Source: Methanoregulaceae archaeon (lineage in GTDB: Archaea > Halobacteriota > Methanomicrobia > Methanomicrobiales > Methanospirillaceae). Taken from it: DNA of 15,994 nucleotides. The translations under genes were made by a program, and so were the position numbers. Positions 1 through 5,815 of this stretch are shown here, one piece after another. Below the pieces are notes generated by a model. It had not been told where the DNA came from. It made no database searches and worked only from the letters and a program-made list of their open reading frames with translations. How positions within the stretch are numbered: position 1 is the stretch's first letter; every line of letters starts with the position of its first letter. The stretch covers positions 1 to 15,994 of the forward strand of contig JAJRBP010000168.1 in NCBI GenBank assembly GCA_028679405.1. Direction: 5' to 3'.

Positions 1-366
1 GGGCTTCCGCAGATCTCTTCCATCGGGGAGATGCGTGAGGCGGGGGAGGCGATCCTTTCAGCCGGAGCGGAGTACGTCCTCGTGAAGGGAGGGCACCTGA
101 CGGAAGGGCCGGCTGTTGACCTTCTCATCGGTCATGGCGAGGTTCTCCTCCTCAGTTCCCCCAGGCACCCTTCGCCAGCTCATGGGACCGGGTGCTGTCT
201 GTCTGCCGCGATCACCGCATACATTGCGATGGGCGTACCTGTGCCCGGGGCGTGCAGGGCAGCAAAGGAGTTCGTCACTCTGGCGATCAGTTCGGCTGTA
301 GGGAGCAGGAGTGGCCATCCGATGGTTCAGCCATGTTATCGGAAGGACTTTGGGGGGGTCCTGTAA
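1..366 (+). CDS. thiD: Hydroxymethylpyrimidine/phosphomethylpyrimidine kinase, C-terminal part
   Basis: The reading frame is open from the first base and ends at TAA 364-366, so the N-terminal half lies outside the window. ThiD is a cytosolic ribokinase-fold enzyme that phosphorylates HMP and then HMP-P in thiamine pyrophosphate synthesis. Visible family marks are VLVKGGHL (strand leading to the substrate lid) and HGTGCCLSAAITAYIA, the anion-hole/catalytic segment normally read as HGTGCTLSAAIAA. The protein ends about 45 residues after that motif. There is therefore no fused ThiN (thiamine-phosphate synthase) domain, which many archaeal ThiD proteins carry. Other ribokinase-fold vitamin kinases such as PdxK are less likely given the exact GTGC motif. 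The next gene starts 15 bases downstream and may be co-transcribed. Confidence 0.9.
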   Translation, partial: GLPQISSIGEMREAGEAILSAGAEYVLVKGGHLTEGPAVDLLIGHGEVLLLSSPRHPSPAHGTGCCLSAAITAYIAMGVPVPGACRAAKEFVTLAISSAVGSRSGHPMVQPCYRKDFGGVL

Positions 367-381
367 TCGGGGGGTTTATCT

Positions 382-1401
382 GTGGGCCCCGCAAATCCGA
401 ACATGTCCATGATCCGGGTGCTCCTTGTCGGATGCGAACAGGTAATCCAGGGTACCGTGAAGGAGACGGGTCAGCCTCCGGAAAACATCCAGTACCTTTC
501 GGCAGGATCGGGATCGGAGGCGAAGGTGATCATCAGGAAGGATCGTCCTCACCTGGTGATATCCAGATCGGATCTCCCCGATATGAGCGGGGGGGACCTC
601 GCAGGGACGGTTCAGAAAGAGGTTCCCTGTCTCCCGTTCGTGATATTACCTGAAGGTATGCAGATTCCCTGGGAATTTCTGGAATGGCTCGGTGGAGGGT
701 CATGCCCGCCTGATGACGATTGTGGCATGGGGATGGCTTCGGCAGCCCTTCCGGTAGCGAATGCCACCCTGAACAAGGCAAACTCCCAGGTCAGGCACGC
801 CATATTAAACCACCTGACCATCCTGCTCGGCTACCTCGAGATCGCGTCCGAGATGAAAGGCCAGGAATTTCCTGCCGCATTCATGGAGAAGATAAGCCAG
901 GCCGCGTCCGCGATTCACCGGTGTGTTCTTCTTACCAGGGACTACCAGGGGATAGGGCAGGTTCCTCCCTGCTGGCACCCCCTCTCATCAGTCCTCCGGG
1001 AATCCGCCTCGTTATCAGATATCGTCCTTTCAGGACCGGTTGGTGAAACGGCAAACGTGTATGGGGATCAGATCCTCGGAAAGGCTTTCGTCCGCATTTT
1101 CTCGATGATCAGGGATTCCACCGGGGACGGGGGGCGCGCAGAATATGAGGTCGGTGAGATGTCTGGGGATATGATCGTCACGATCCGCTGCACAGATGAA
1201 CGGATCCAGTGGAACGAAGGGGCGGAGAATGTCGAACTGGCGCCGACAAACCTGAATGCCAGGTCTGTATTTCCAGCGAGGGAAATCCTTGCGATCACCG
1301 GTATCGGGGTCCAGGTGAGTGGAAAGCCAGGGACTCTTGCGATCGGTATCAGGATACCGGGAGGCATGTACCGGAAAGCGGGGTTACCCCGCATCCCCTG
1401 A
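382..1401 (+). CDS. Degenerate receiver / histidine kinase-like protein (probable pseudokinase)
   Basis: A 339-residue soluble protein in three parts. Residues about 10-105 resemble a response-regulator receiver (IRVLLVG start, SDLPDMSGGDL after strand 3). Residues about 136-190 resemble the dimerisation helix pair of methanogen histidine kinases (VRHAILNHLTILLGYLEIA, His139). Residues about 220-335 resemble a HATPase domain ending in REILAITGIGV and a PGGMYR tail. Key residues are missing. The phosphoacceptor Asp is Arg62 (codon 565-567) and the acidic pair of strand 1 is Gly-Cys-Glu. The N box reads VRIFSMIRDS without the usual Asn, the D-box DxGxG is absent, and the glycine-rich loop GLGLFL is replaced by NARSVFPA. 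It probably does not autophosphorylate by the usual route. The start used is GTG 382 after a G-run at 369-374; ATG 403 or 409 would give a more standard receiver N-terminus. Partners are unknown; the downstream receiver-PAS-DAC protein is the obvious candidate. Confidence 0.72.
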   Translation: MGPANPNMSMIRVLLVGCEQVIQGTVKETGQPPENIQYLSAGSGSEAKVIIRKDRPHLVISRSDLPDMSGGDLAGTVQKEVPCLPFVILPEGMQIPWEFLEWLGGGSCPPDDDCGMGMASAALPVANATLNKANSQVRHAILNHLTILLGYLEIASEMKGQEFPAAFMEKISQAASAIHRCVLLTRDYQGIGQVPPCWHPLSSVLRESASLSDIVLSGPVGETANVYGDQILGKAFVRIFSMIRDSTGDGGRAEYEVGEMSGDMIVTIRCTDERIQWNEGAENVELAPTNLNARSVFPAREILAITGIGVQVSGKPGTLAIGIRIPGGMYRKAGLPRIP

Positions 1402-1437
1402 TACACCTGGGATTTCCGGAGGATGACATTCCTCAAT

Positions 1438-1457
1438 ACTTATTTAATTTTATATCG
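1438..1457 (+). promoter_or_regulatory. TATA-box region for the receiver-PAS-DAC gene
   Basis: A strikingly AT-rich stretch (TTATTTAATTTTATAT) lies in the 114-base gap between the pseudokinase gene and the ATG at 1516. A TATA element here would place the transcript start near 1475-1485 and give a leader of about 35 bases. No good Shine-Dalgarno is visible just before ATG 1516, so leader length and initiation mode remain uncertain. Confidence 0.5.
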
Positions 1458-1515
1458 AAAAACAATGATAGCCCAGAAGTTTGACCCTGGCGAAGCATGT
1501 AAGATGGATTCCTGA

Positions 1516-3189
1516 ATGATCACAGTTCTTCTTGTCCACGACAGCACCGAACTTCTCGATGCCGCCCGATCCTACCTTGAGAAGATGGGGGAAGTCCGGG
1601 TCGATACAGTCTCCTCCACAAAGCAGGCGATGGATATCCTCAAGAACCGGAGCTATGACGTGATCGTCTCGTACTATCACCTGCCCGAGATTAACGGGAT
1701 AGAATTCCTTGCGGACCTGAACGGGATCGAATTTCTCAAGTATCTCAAGGCACAGGGAAGCACAGCCCCATTCATCCTGTATACAAGGCACCGCGACCGT
1801 CTCACCATCGAGGATCTCAACCTCGCGATAGAAGTGCCTCTGAAAGGAGGATCCGGGGCAAACATCCAGTTACCAGAACTCCGGGACGTCATCAAGCAGA
1901 CGGTGATGAGGAAGAAGGCCGAGCGCGACCTGAATGCAAGGTTCGAGATCGTCTCATCGATACTCTCGGCTACACCGCTCGCCATATGCCAGTTACGGAA
2001 CCGGACGTTCGAATGGGTGAACGGACCAATGACCGCGATTCTGGGATATGGGTCCGGCGACCTCCAGGGGAAAAATGCCATGGTTATTTTCCCCGACAAG
2101 GCAGAATATGACCGCGCCTCCCGCGAGCTCGTGGTCCGGGTGGACGATCTGGGATTCGGGTATACCGAGACGAAACTGCTTCGGAAAGACGGGGGAGTGT
2201 TCCTGTGCCGGTTAAGGGCGCGGCTCCTGGACCCTGCCGATCCCTCGAAAGGGGAGATCTGGCTCGGGGAGGATACGACACAGATACGTCAGCTTGAGGA
2301 GTCCCTCAAAGAGGCGGAGCTCAGGTACAAGGAACTCCTCCAGAGCACCGGGGCTCTCGTGATGAAGATGGACACCGACGGGGTGATCACCTTCTTCAAC
2401 AAGGCCGCACAGGCATTCTTCGGATACTCAGGGCCGGAAATCATCGGAAAGCCGGTACTCGGGTCGCTCATACCGAAGGAACCGGGAACCGATCGTGATA
2501 TGATCACCCTCGTCAATGAGCTCGGGCTGAACCATGAAGCGTCCAGCATCCGGATCAACCAGATGCAGGTCCGGACCGGGGAAAGAGTATGGATCGCGTG
2601 GACCAACAAGGCGATCCGTGATGATTCCGGGGCGGTAACCGAAATTCTCTGTATCGGGCATGATATTACCGATCATGAGAGCCGGGACCGTGTCAGGATC
2701 AGCACGGCAATGTGGCGGGAAAGAGTAATAGCCGGGACCGATGTCCGTGAGGACGTTTTCGAGTCGGTTTTCCACATAGGGTGGGAGATATCGCGCGAGG
2801 GGAGGGAGGGCCATGCCGTCGGAACGGCGTTTCTTATCGGGGACTCCCAGAACGTCCTGGCACGTTCGAAACAGCTGATCCTCAATCCCTTCGAGGGTCA
2901 CCGGAACGAGGACCGGATGATCACGAATACAGGAATAAAGGAGAATATCAAGGAGCTTGCCCAGCTCGACGGCGCATTCGTGATCCGGGGGGACGGGCTG
3001 ATCGAGGCGGCAGCCCGGTACATCACCATCGACACGAGCTCCGTCGGAATCCCGAAGGGGCTTGGGACGAGGCACTCGTCGATCGCTGGTATGACTCAGG
3101 CAACCAAGGCGATTGGTATCGTCATTTCGCAAAGCGGCGGTAAGATCTCGATCTTCCGAAACGGAAAGATCGTCCAGGAGATCTCGTGA
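1516..3189 (+). CDS. Receiver-PAS-PAS-diadenylate cyclase (c-di-AMP synthase), soluble
   Basis: A 557-residue cytosolic protein with four modules. Residues 1-130 form a receiver-like domain (MITVLLVHDS; SYYHLPEINGIEFL; FILYT; LKGG). A PAS domain spans about 141-257 and a second about 263-386, ending in IGHDITDHE. Residues about 395-557 form a DAC (DisA_N) domain. The DAC signature motifs are intact in spacing and content: LDGAFVI (Asp485-Gly486-Ala487, metal/ATP) and GLGTRHSSIAG (Arg519-His520), then AIGIVISQSGGKISIFRNGK. DAC domains condense two ATP to cyclic di-AMP, a second messenger tied to potassium and osmotic control. Archaeal DACs commonly have Arg-His followed by small residues, as here, instead of the bacterial RHR. 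The receiver lacks the phosphoacceptor: Tyr53 (codon 1672-1674) sits where Asp is expected, and the acidic pair is His8-Asp9. It also carries a 9-residue internal duplication. Control is therefore probably through PAS ligands or protein contacts. No TM segment is visible. Domain call strong; activity inferred. Confidence 0.88.
   Translation: MITVLLVHDSTELLDAARSYLEKMGEVRVDTVSSTKQAMDILKNRSYDVIVSYYHLPEINGIEFLADLNGIEFLKYLKAQGSTAPFILYTRHRDRLTIEDLNLAIEVPLKGGSGANIQLPELRDVIKQTVMRKKAERDLNARFEIVSSILSATPLAICQLRNRTFEWVNGPMTAILGYGSGDLQGKNAMVIFPDKAEYDRASRELVVRVDDLGFGYTETKLLRKDGGVFLCRLRARLLDPADPSKGEIWLGEDTTQIRQLEESLKEAELRYKELLQSTGALVMKMDTDGVITFFNKAAQAFFGYSGPEIIGKPVLGSLIPKEPGTDRDMITLVNELGLNHEASSIRINQMQVRTGERVWIAWTNKAIRDDSGAVTEILCIGHDITDHESRDRVRISTAMWRERVIAGTDVREDVFESVFHIGWEISREGREGHAVGTAFLIGDSQNVLARSKQLILNPFEGHRNEDRMITNTGIKENIKELAQLDGAFVIRGDGLIEAAARYITIDTSSVGIPKGLGTRHSSIAGMTQATKAIGIVISQSGGKISIFRNGKIVQEIS
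1693..1746 (+). repeat. In-frame 27-bp tandem duplication inside the receiver domain
   Basis: Two adjacent 27-base units (1693-1719 and 1720-1746) encode NGIEFLADL and NGIEFLKYL. NGIEFL is repeated exactly in protein while the DNA differs at synonymous third positions (gggata/gggatc, ttcctt/tttctc). The duplication is therefore not very recent and has kept its frame. It lengthens the loop/helix after strand 3 by nine residues compared with the usual receiver length. Confidence 0.85.
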
Positions 3190-3208
3190 GCGCTGCCGGT
3201 TCATTCAT

Positions 3209-3220
3209 TATAAATATATA
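3209..3220 (+). promoter_or_regulatory. TATA box of the small zinc-ribbon gene
   Basis: TATAAATATATA at 3209-3220 is a near-ideal archaeal TATA element directly after the DAC gene stop. It predicts a transcript start near 3238-3242 and a leader of about 28 bases before ATG 3268. This points to a separate, possibly strong promoter rather than read-through from the DAC gene. Confidence 0.7.
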
Positions 3221-3237
3221 ATGGTTGCATACGTTTA

Positions 3238-3258
3238 CATGCAGACTACCACTGCATG
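3238..3258 (+). repeat. Small hairpin in the zinc-ribbon leader
   Basis: A perfect 7-bp inverted repeat, CATGCAG (3238-3244) and CTGCATG (3252-3258), with a 7-base loop. It lies at or just after the predicted transcript start and ends 9 bases before the ATG, so it could influence translation or serve as an operator. Function is not shown by sequence. Confidence 0.4.
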
Positions 3259-3267
3259 AGCAAATAG

Positions 3268-3435
3268 ATGAATGGAAAGAAATTTGGCGGCCCGAGAGAC
3301 TTTGGACCGCGAGAGATGACAAAGACAGTCTGTTCTGACTGCGGTAAAGAATGCGAAGTACCGTTCAAGCCAACGGAAGGAAGACCCGTGTATTGCCGGG
3401 AATGTCTTCCCAAGCACAGAAAACCCAGGTTCTAA
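3268..3435 (+). CDS. Small CxxC-x17-CxxC zinc-ribbon protein (55 aa)
   Basis: ATG 3268 to TAA 3433-3435 gives a basic 55-residue protein. A Gly/Phe/Arg-rich N-terminus (MNGKKFGGPRDFGPREM) precedes a Cys4 knuckle: Cys22-x2-Cys25, 17 residues, Cys43-x2-Cys46, with an extra Cys29, then a basic tail ending KHRKPRF. The exact CxxC-x17-CxxC spacing matches a small zinc-ribbon family common in methanogens and in some bacterial proteins, usually linked to nucleic-acid binding. The FGGPRDFGPR segment resembles RGG-like RNA-binding tails, which fits a role near RNA, but this is inference. It has its own TATA box and a leader hairpin. Substrate and partners are unknown. Confidence 0.8.
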   Translation: MNGKKFGGPRDFGPREMTKTVCSDCGKECEVPFKPTEGRPVYCRECLPKHRKPRF

Positions 3436-3784
3436 TCGAGTGGAAAAAGGATTCGGGGTCTGCCAAGGACCTCAAAATCCCTTATTCCGGCGGTAATTTT
3501 CTTCTTCTCTGATAAAGCCTCGAGGAACAATAATATGGCATAGATTTCCCGGGTCTTTGCACAGGTCCGTTCATCCTTCATCTTACCGGGAAGAGGCGGG
3601 AATACCCAGAAAACTGGTTTCAAAGTGGAAAACAGCCTTTCCTTCCCTGTTATCGATCTGGCAGCCCAACAATATCACCTGGTATCTGCTTTTATATTAC
3701 ACCGGGCCTTTACGAGTGTGGGCAGGAACACAAAAAAAACGTTTTTAATTCCCTTCAATACCCGGGGCAGGAGAGTCTCTGCCA
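3436..3784. other. Intergenic region between two convergent transcription units
   Basis: About 350 bases of lower GC content with no convincing gene. A minus-strand frame (3432-3623, TTG start, or ATG at 3581) would encode a basic peptide containing TREIYAILLFLEALSEKKK. Its codon use is mixed, it has no clear ribosome site, and it overlaps the zinc-ribbon stop, so I do not call it. A TATA-like TAATATAAAAG on the minus strand near 3690-3700 could serve it. On the plus strand the pyrimidine-rich AATTTTCTTCTTCTCT near 3493-3508 could end the zinc-ribbon transcript. An A8/T5 pair at 3732-3746 probably ends the ATP-grasp operon. Confidence 0.5.
3732..3746 (-). terminator. Oligo-T terminator of the RLAN/ATP-grasp operon
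   Basis: A8 on the plus strand (3732-3739) gives a run of eight T on the minus strand, 45 bases beyond the ATP-grasp stop (3785-3787). Oligo-T runs are the usual archaeal intrinsic terminators. A T5 run on the plus strand (3742-3746) sits next to it, so the site could stop transcription in both directions. Confidence 0.6.
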
Positions 3785-4678
3785 TTACCCCGAAGAGGAA
3801 GCCGGTTGCCCTTCGAGGAGACAGCGGACGATGCGGTCATAAATGTGCGGATAGTAGTCATCCTCACCGCTCTCGAGCGAAGGGTTGTCGTTCACCTCGA
3901 TGACGTACGCCTCGCCATTATTTTTCTTGATATCAATCCCGTAGAGACCTCTTCCGACCGCTGCTGCCGCCTGGATGCCGAGCTGTATCACCTCCGGGGG
4001 GACCCTGTCCTCCGGGACGCTCTCGACCCCGCAGTACACGACGTGACCGTTCACTGAAGCCTGGATCTTGAAGGTAACCGAAGGAATCGTGTACTTGCAC
4101 GCATACAGGAGCGAACCATCTAGTACCCCGATCCGCCAGTCGTACATGCTCTCCACGAACTGCTGCACGACAATCCAGTCCGACATCCTGATGAAACGCC
4201 GGGCGACCTTGAGAAACTCCTGGGCGGAGTCCACTTTTTCGACCCTGAGCGAGAACGAGGTGGAAGGTTCTTTCAGGACCAGCGGGGTGCCCATCTCCCC
4301 GAAGAGCTGGTTGACCTTCTCGTGCGATATCTCGTTCCTCGAGAGAAAGGCCGTTTTAGGGATCTTCACACCGGCCGCCATCATGTGCGAATACATGTTC
4401 ACCTTGTCCGAACAGATCCTGATGGACCGGGGATCATCGATCACCGGAATCCCTGATAACTCTGCCATACGGGAAGCTACGTAGGTGATGTTCATGGGAT
4501 CTGTCCTGGCCCTTATGAAGAGGGCATCCATATCAGGGATCTTATGGATATCGACGGGAAAGATGAACTCTGCCGAGTGCCCGAGTCCTTCAGCGACATC
4601 GCGGCAGCGGATGAGTGCATTCAGCTGCTCCGCATTTGAAAGGGTTTTCCGGTCCACGAATATGCCAAGTCTGCTCAT
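3785..4678 (-). CDS. RimK-like ATP-grasp ligase (partner of RLAN protein)
   Basis: A 297-residue cytosolic ATP-grasp enzyme. The N-terminal pre-ATP-grasp region (1-90) contains ALFIRARTDP and ends at DKVNMYSHMMAAGVKIPKT, where Lys92 begins the typical RimK helix. The ATP-binding lysine region is LVLKEPSTSFSLRVEKV (Lys136), with adenine hinge VVQQFVE (171-176). The metal-binding end is YGIDIKKNNGEAYVIEVNDN (Asp249, Glu261, Asn263). ATP-grasp ligases of this type join a carboxylate, via an acyl phosphate, to an amine or thiol. The substrate cannot be read from the sequence: a peptide or protein tail, or a small metabolite, are both possible. Its ATG overlaps the stop of the upstream RLAN gene (ATGA, 4675-4678), implying translational coupling and a stable two-protein complex. 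The final Ser-rich tail is likely disordered. Confidence 0.85.
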   Translation of the reverse strand: MSRLGIFVDRKTLSNAEQLNALIRCRDVAEGLGHSAEFIFPVDIHKIPDMDALFIRARTDPMNITYVASRMAELSGIPVIDDPRSIRICSDKVNMYSHMMAAGVKIPKTAFLSRNEISHEKVNQLFGEMGTPLVLKEPSTSFSLRVEKVDSAQEFLKVARRFIRMSDWIVVQQFVESMYDWRIGVLDGSLLYACKYTIPSVTFKIQASVNGHVVYCGVESVPEDRVPPEVIQLGIQAAAAVGRGLYGIDIKKNNGEAYVIEVNDNPSLESGEDDYYPHIYDRIVRCLLEGQPASSSG

Positions 4679-5322
4679 AGAAACGCCTGGTTCTTGATAT
4701 ATGCCTGCAGGAGCGACCGTTCCCCTTCGGAGAGCCGGGTATACCGCGTCGGGGTCAGCGAAGAGAGCGAGAAGCAGCCGTTTGAGCGAATGAAAACCAT
4801 GTTTACGAGGGGAATCCCGAAAATCTCGTAGATCCTTCCTGAATACTCCTCAATTGCCTGGTCCTGTTCGAAAGTCCTTCCAAACACCGAGATGACAGAC
4901 TCGATCGATGCTCCTTCGGGGAGCCTCTGGTAACAGAACGGGTACTTCCCCTTGTTTGTGATATGTTTCACTACCTCCTTTCCCGTGTCGGGATCGGTTA
5001 CGACGAAGAACTCTGAGGAGGTGGCGAAGTAGTTCAGCCCATAGACCACTGCGGGAACCGGAATGAAGGAATGGGATATGCCCCACTCCGATACGGGAAT
5101 GCCTGCAAGTGCAGCCTTCTCAAGGCAGATGGGGATGACATAGGCATCGAGCACGGAGGCACTGGCGGGTGCGACCCGGAGTCCTGCCATCTCATGGGAC
5201 AGGATGGTATAGTAGGGCTCGGTCTTGTAGTAATAATTCTCGCTTATCACGTGGAGGGTATCCCCGCGCTTCACCTCGAAGATGGCGTCTTTGAGGATCT
5301 GGTGCTCCTTCTTTCCGTTCAA
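4675..5322 (-). CDS. RLAN-domain protein (RimK-like ATP-grasp N-terminal domain), stand-alone
   Basis: A 215-residue soluble protein. Residues 21-70 (DTLHVISENYYYKTEPYYTI, then LSHEMAGLRVAPASA) and about 145-213 (ending in the SLLQAYIKNQAFL helix) match the RLAN domain. In many bacteria this domain precedes an ATP-grasp module in one chain. The middle part (FFVVTDPDTGKEVVKHITNK, then YPFCYQRLP) is an extra segment I do not recognise. Here the domain is a separate gene coupled by ATGA to the ATP-grasp ligase. The start is TTG 5322: an in-frame stop lies three codons upstream, and a good GGGTGA ribosome site ends 6 bases before it. Likely role: substrate recognition or chaperoning for the ligase; this is inference from family architecture. 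Confidence 0.75.
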   Translation of the reverse strand: MNGKKEHQILKDAIFEVKRGDTLHVISENYYYKTEPYYTILSHEMAGLRVAPASASVLDAYVIPICLEKAALAGIPVSEWGISHSFIPVPAVVYGLNYFATSSEFFVVTDPDTGKEVVKHITNKGKYPFCYQRLPEGASIESVISVFGRTFEQDQAIEEYSGRIYEIFGIPLVNMVFIRSNGCFSLSSLTPTRYTRLSEGERSLLQAYIKNQAFL

Positions 5323-5402
5323 GGCAGGTCACCCTGCAGGAACCATACCGACCAGGTAGCAGGTGCATCCGGTGTTCTCCTTCCCCGCTCGCAAATTCCC
5401 AT
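5319..5402 (-). CDS. Possible 27-codon leader ORF ahead of the RLAN gene
   Basis: ATG 5402 opens a 27-residue frame (MGICERGRRTPDAPATWSVW...) whose TGA (5321-5319) overlaps the RLAN TTG start as TTGA. GGGGTAAGG immediately precedes its ATG. Stop/start overlap is typical of coupled genes, and Trp and Arg are present as in leader peptides. However, the peptide is short and has no recognised homology, so it may be chance. Confidence 0.25.
   Translation of the reverse strand: MGICERGRRTPDAPATWSVWFLQGDLP
5329..5334 (-). promoter_or_regulatory. Ribosome binding site fixing the TTG start
   Basis: GGGTGA on the minus strand (plus-strand 5329-5334), 6 bases from TTG 5322, matches the anti-Shine-Dalgarno complement GGAGGTGA. 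It is the main reason to accept the unusual TTG start. Confidence 0.65.
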
Positions 5403-5581
5403 CCTTACCCCAGATCCGTGGTCAGAAGGCGGGATACACGTTCGTTCTGCCCCCCCCTTACGTCAGCACCCGCTGCCGGGAAATCACCACAAACAAAACC
5501 GGGAGACAGCCATCTATGGTGTGTGGGGTCGTCGTCTTCATCCGTTAATGTCAGACTCATTTGAAACCAGACCGGATCGGG

Positions 5582-5591
5582 AGTATAAAGT
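5582..5591 (-). promoter_or_regulatory. Candidate TATA box for the RLAN/ATP-grasp operon
   Basis: The minus strand reads CTTTATACTC at 5591-5582, a fair TATA element, immediately downstream of the 17-base inverted repeat 5593-5609. A start near 5555-5560 is predicted. The same bases read TATAAA on the plus strand, so direction is not certain. Confidence 0.35.
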
Positions 5592-5592
5592 G

Positions 5593-5609
5593 TATGATCT
5601 ACTATCATA
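5593..5609. promoter_or_regulatory. Operator-like inverted repeat TATGAT-N5-ATCATA
   Basis: A perfect 6-bp inverted repeat with a 5-base centre abuts the TATA-like element at 5584-5589. Dyads of this size next to a TATA box are typical binding sites of archaeal HTH regulators, where they would block or assist TBP/TFB. The regulator is unknown. Confidence 0.4.
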
Positions 5610-5815
5610 TCCGACGTTTTAATAATTTTGTGGGATACGGATAAAGGAGAGGAAATGGGAACCTGACCATCGGATTGTAAGGAAATCCTAAAATATGCGT
5701 AGAAATGAAAGGAGATGTCAGGTGAGGGCCGGGGATCTTATCCATGGACCAATTCGTTCCATGGAAAGACTGTTTTTCGATGAAAATATATGGGGAGATG
5801 GGGGATTAGTGTCAC

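Larger units (their letters stand above)
5323..5815. other. Divergent intergenic region with two promoters
   Basis: About 490 bases between the minus-strand RLAN operon and the plus-strand membrane-protein gene. The RLAN-proximal part (5335-5555) is GC-mixed and contains only the possible 27-codon ORF and scattered random frames. The part from 5555 to 5800 is AT-rich and holds TATA-like elements in both directions, an inverted repeat at 5593-5609, and AAAATATATGG at 5783-5793 about 28 bases before ATG 5816. If the RLAN operon starts from the 5582-5591 element, its leader would be about 240 bases. Confidence 0.5.

Noticed and set aside
2428..3204. Minus-strand open frame of 258 codons opposite the DAC domain
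   Set aside because: It is antisense to the conserved DAC motifs and has no recognisable fold pattern.
3432..3623. Minus-strand frame of 63 codons (TTG start)
   Set aside because: Mixed codon use, no ribosome site, overlaps the stop of the zinc-ribbon gene and has no recognised family. Kept only as a note in the intergenic entry.
5405..5608. Minus-strand frame of 67 codons in the divergent spacer
   Set aside because: It would cover the predicted promoter and dyad, has no ribosome site and shows no domain-like pattern.
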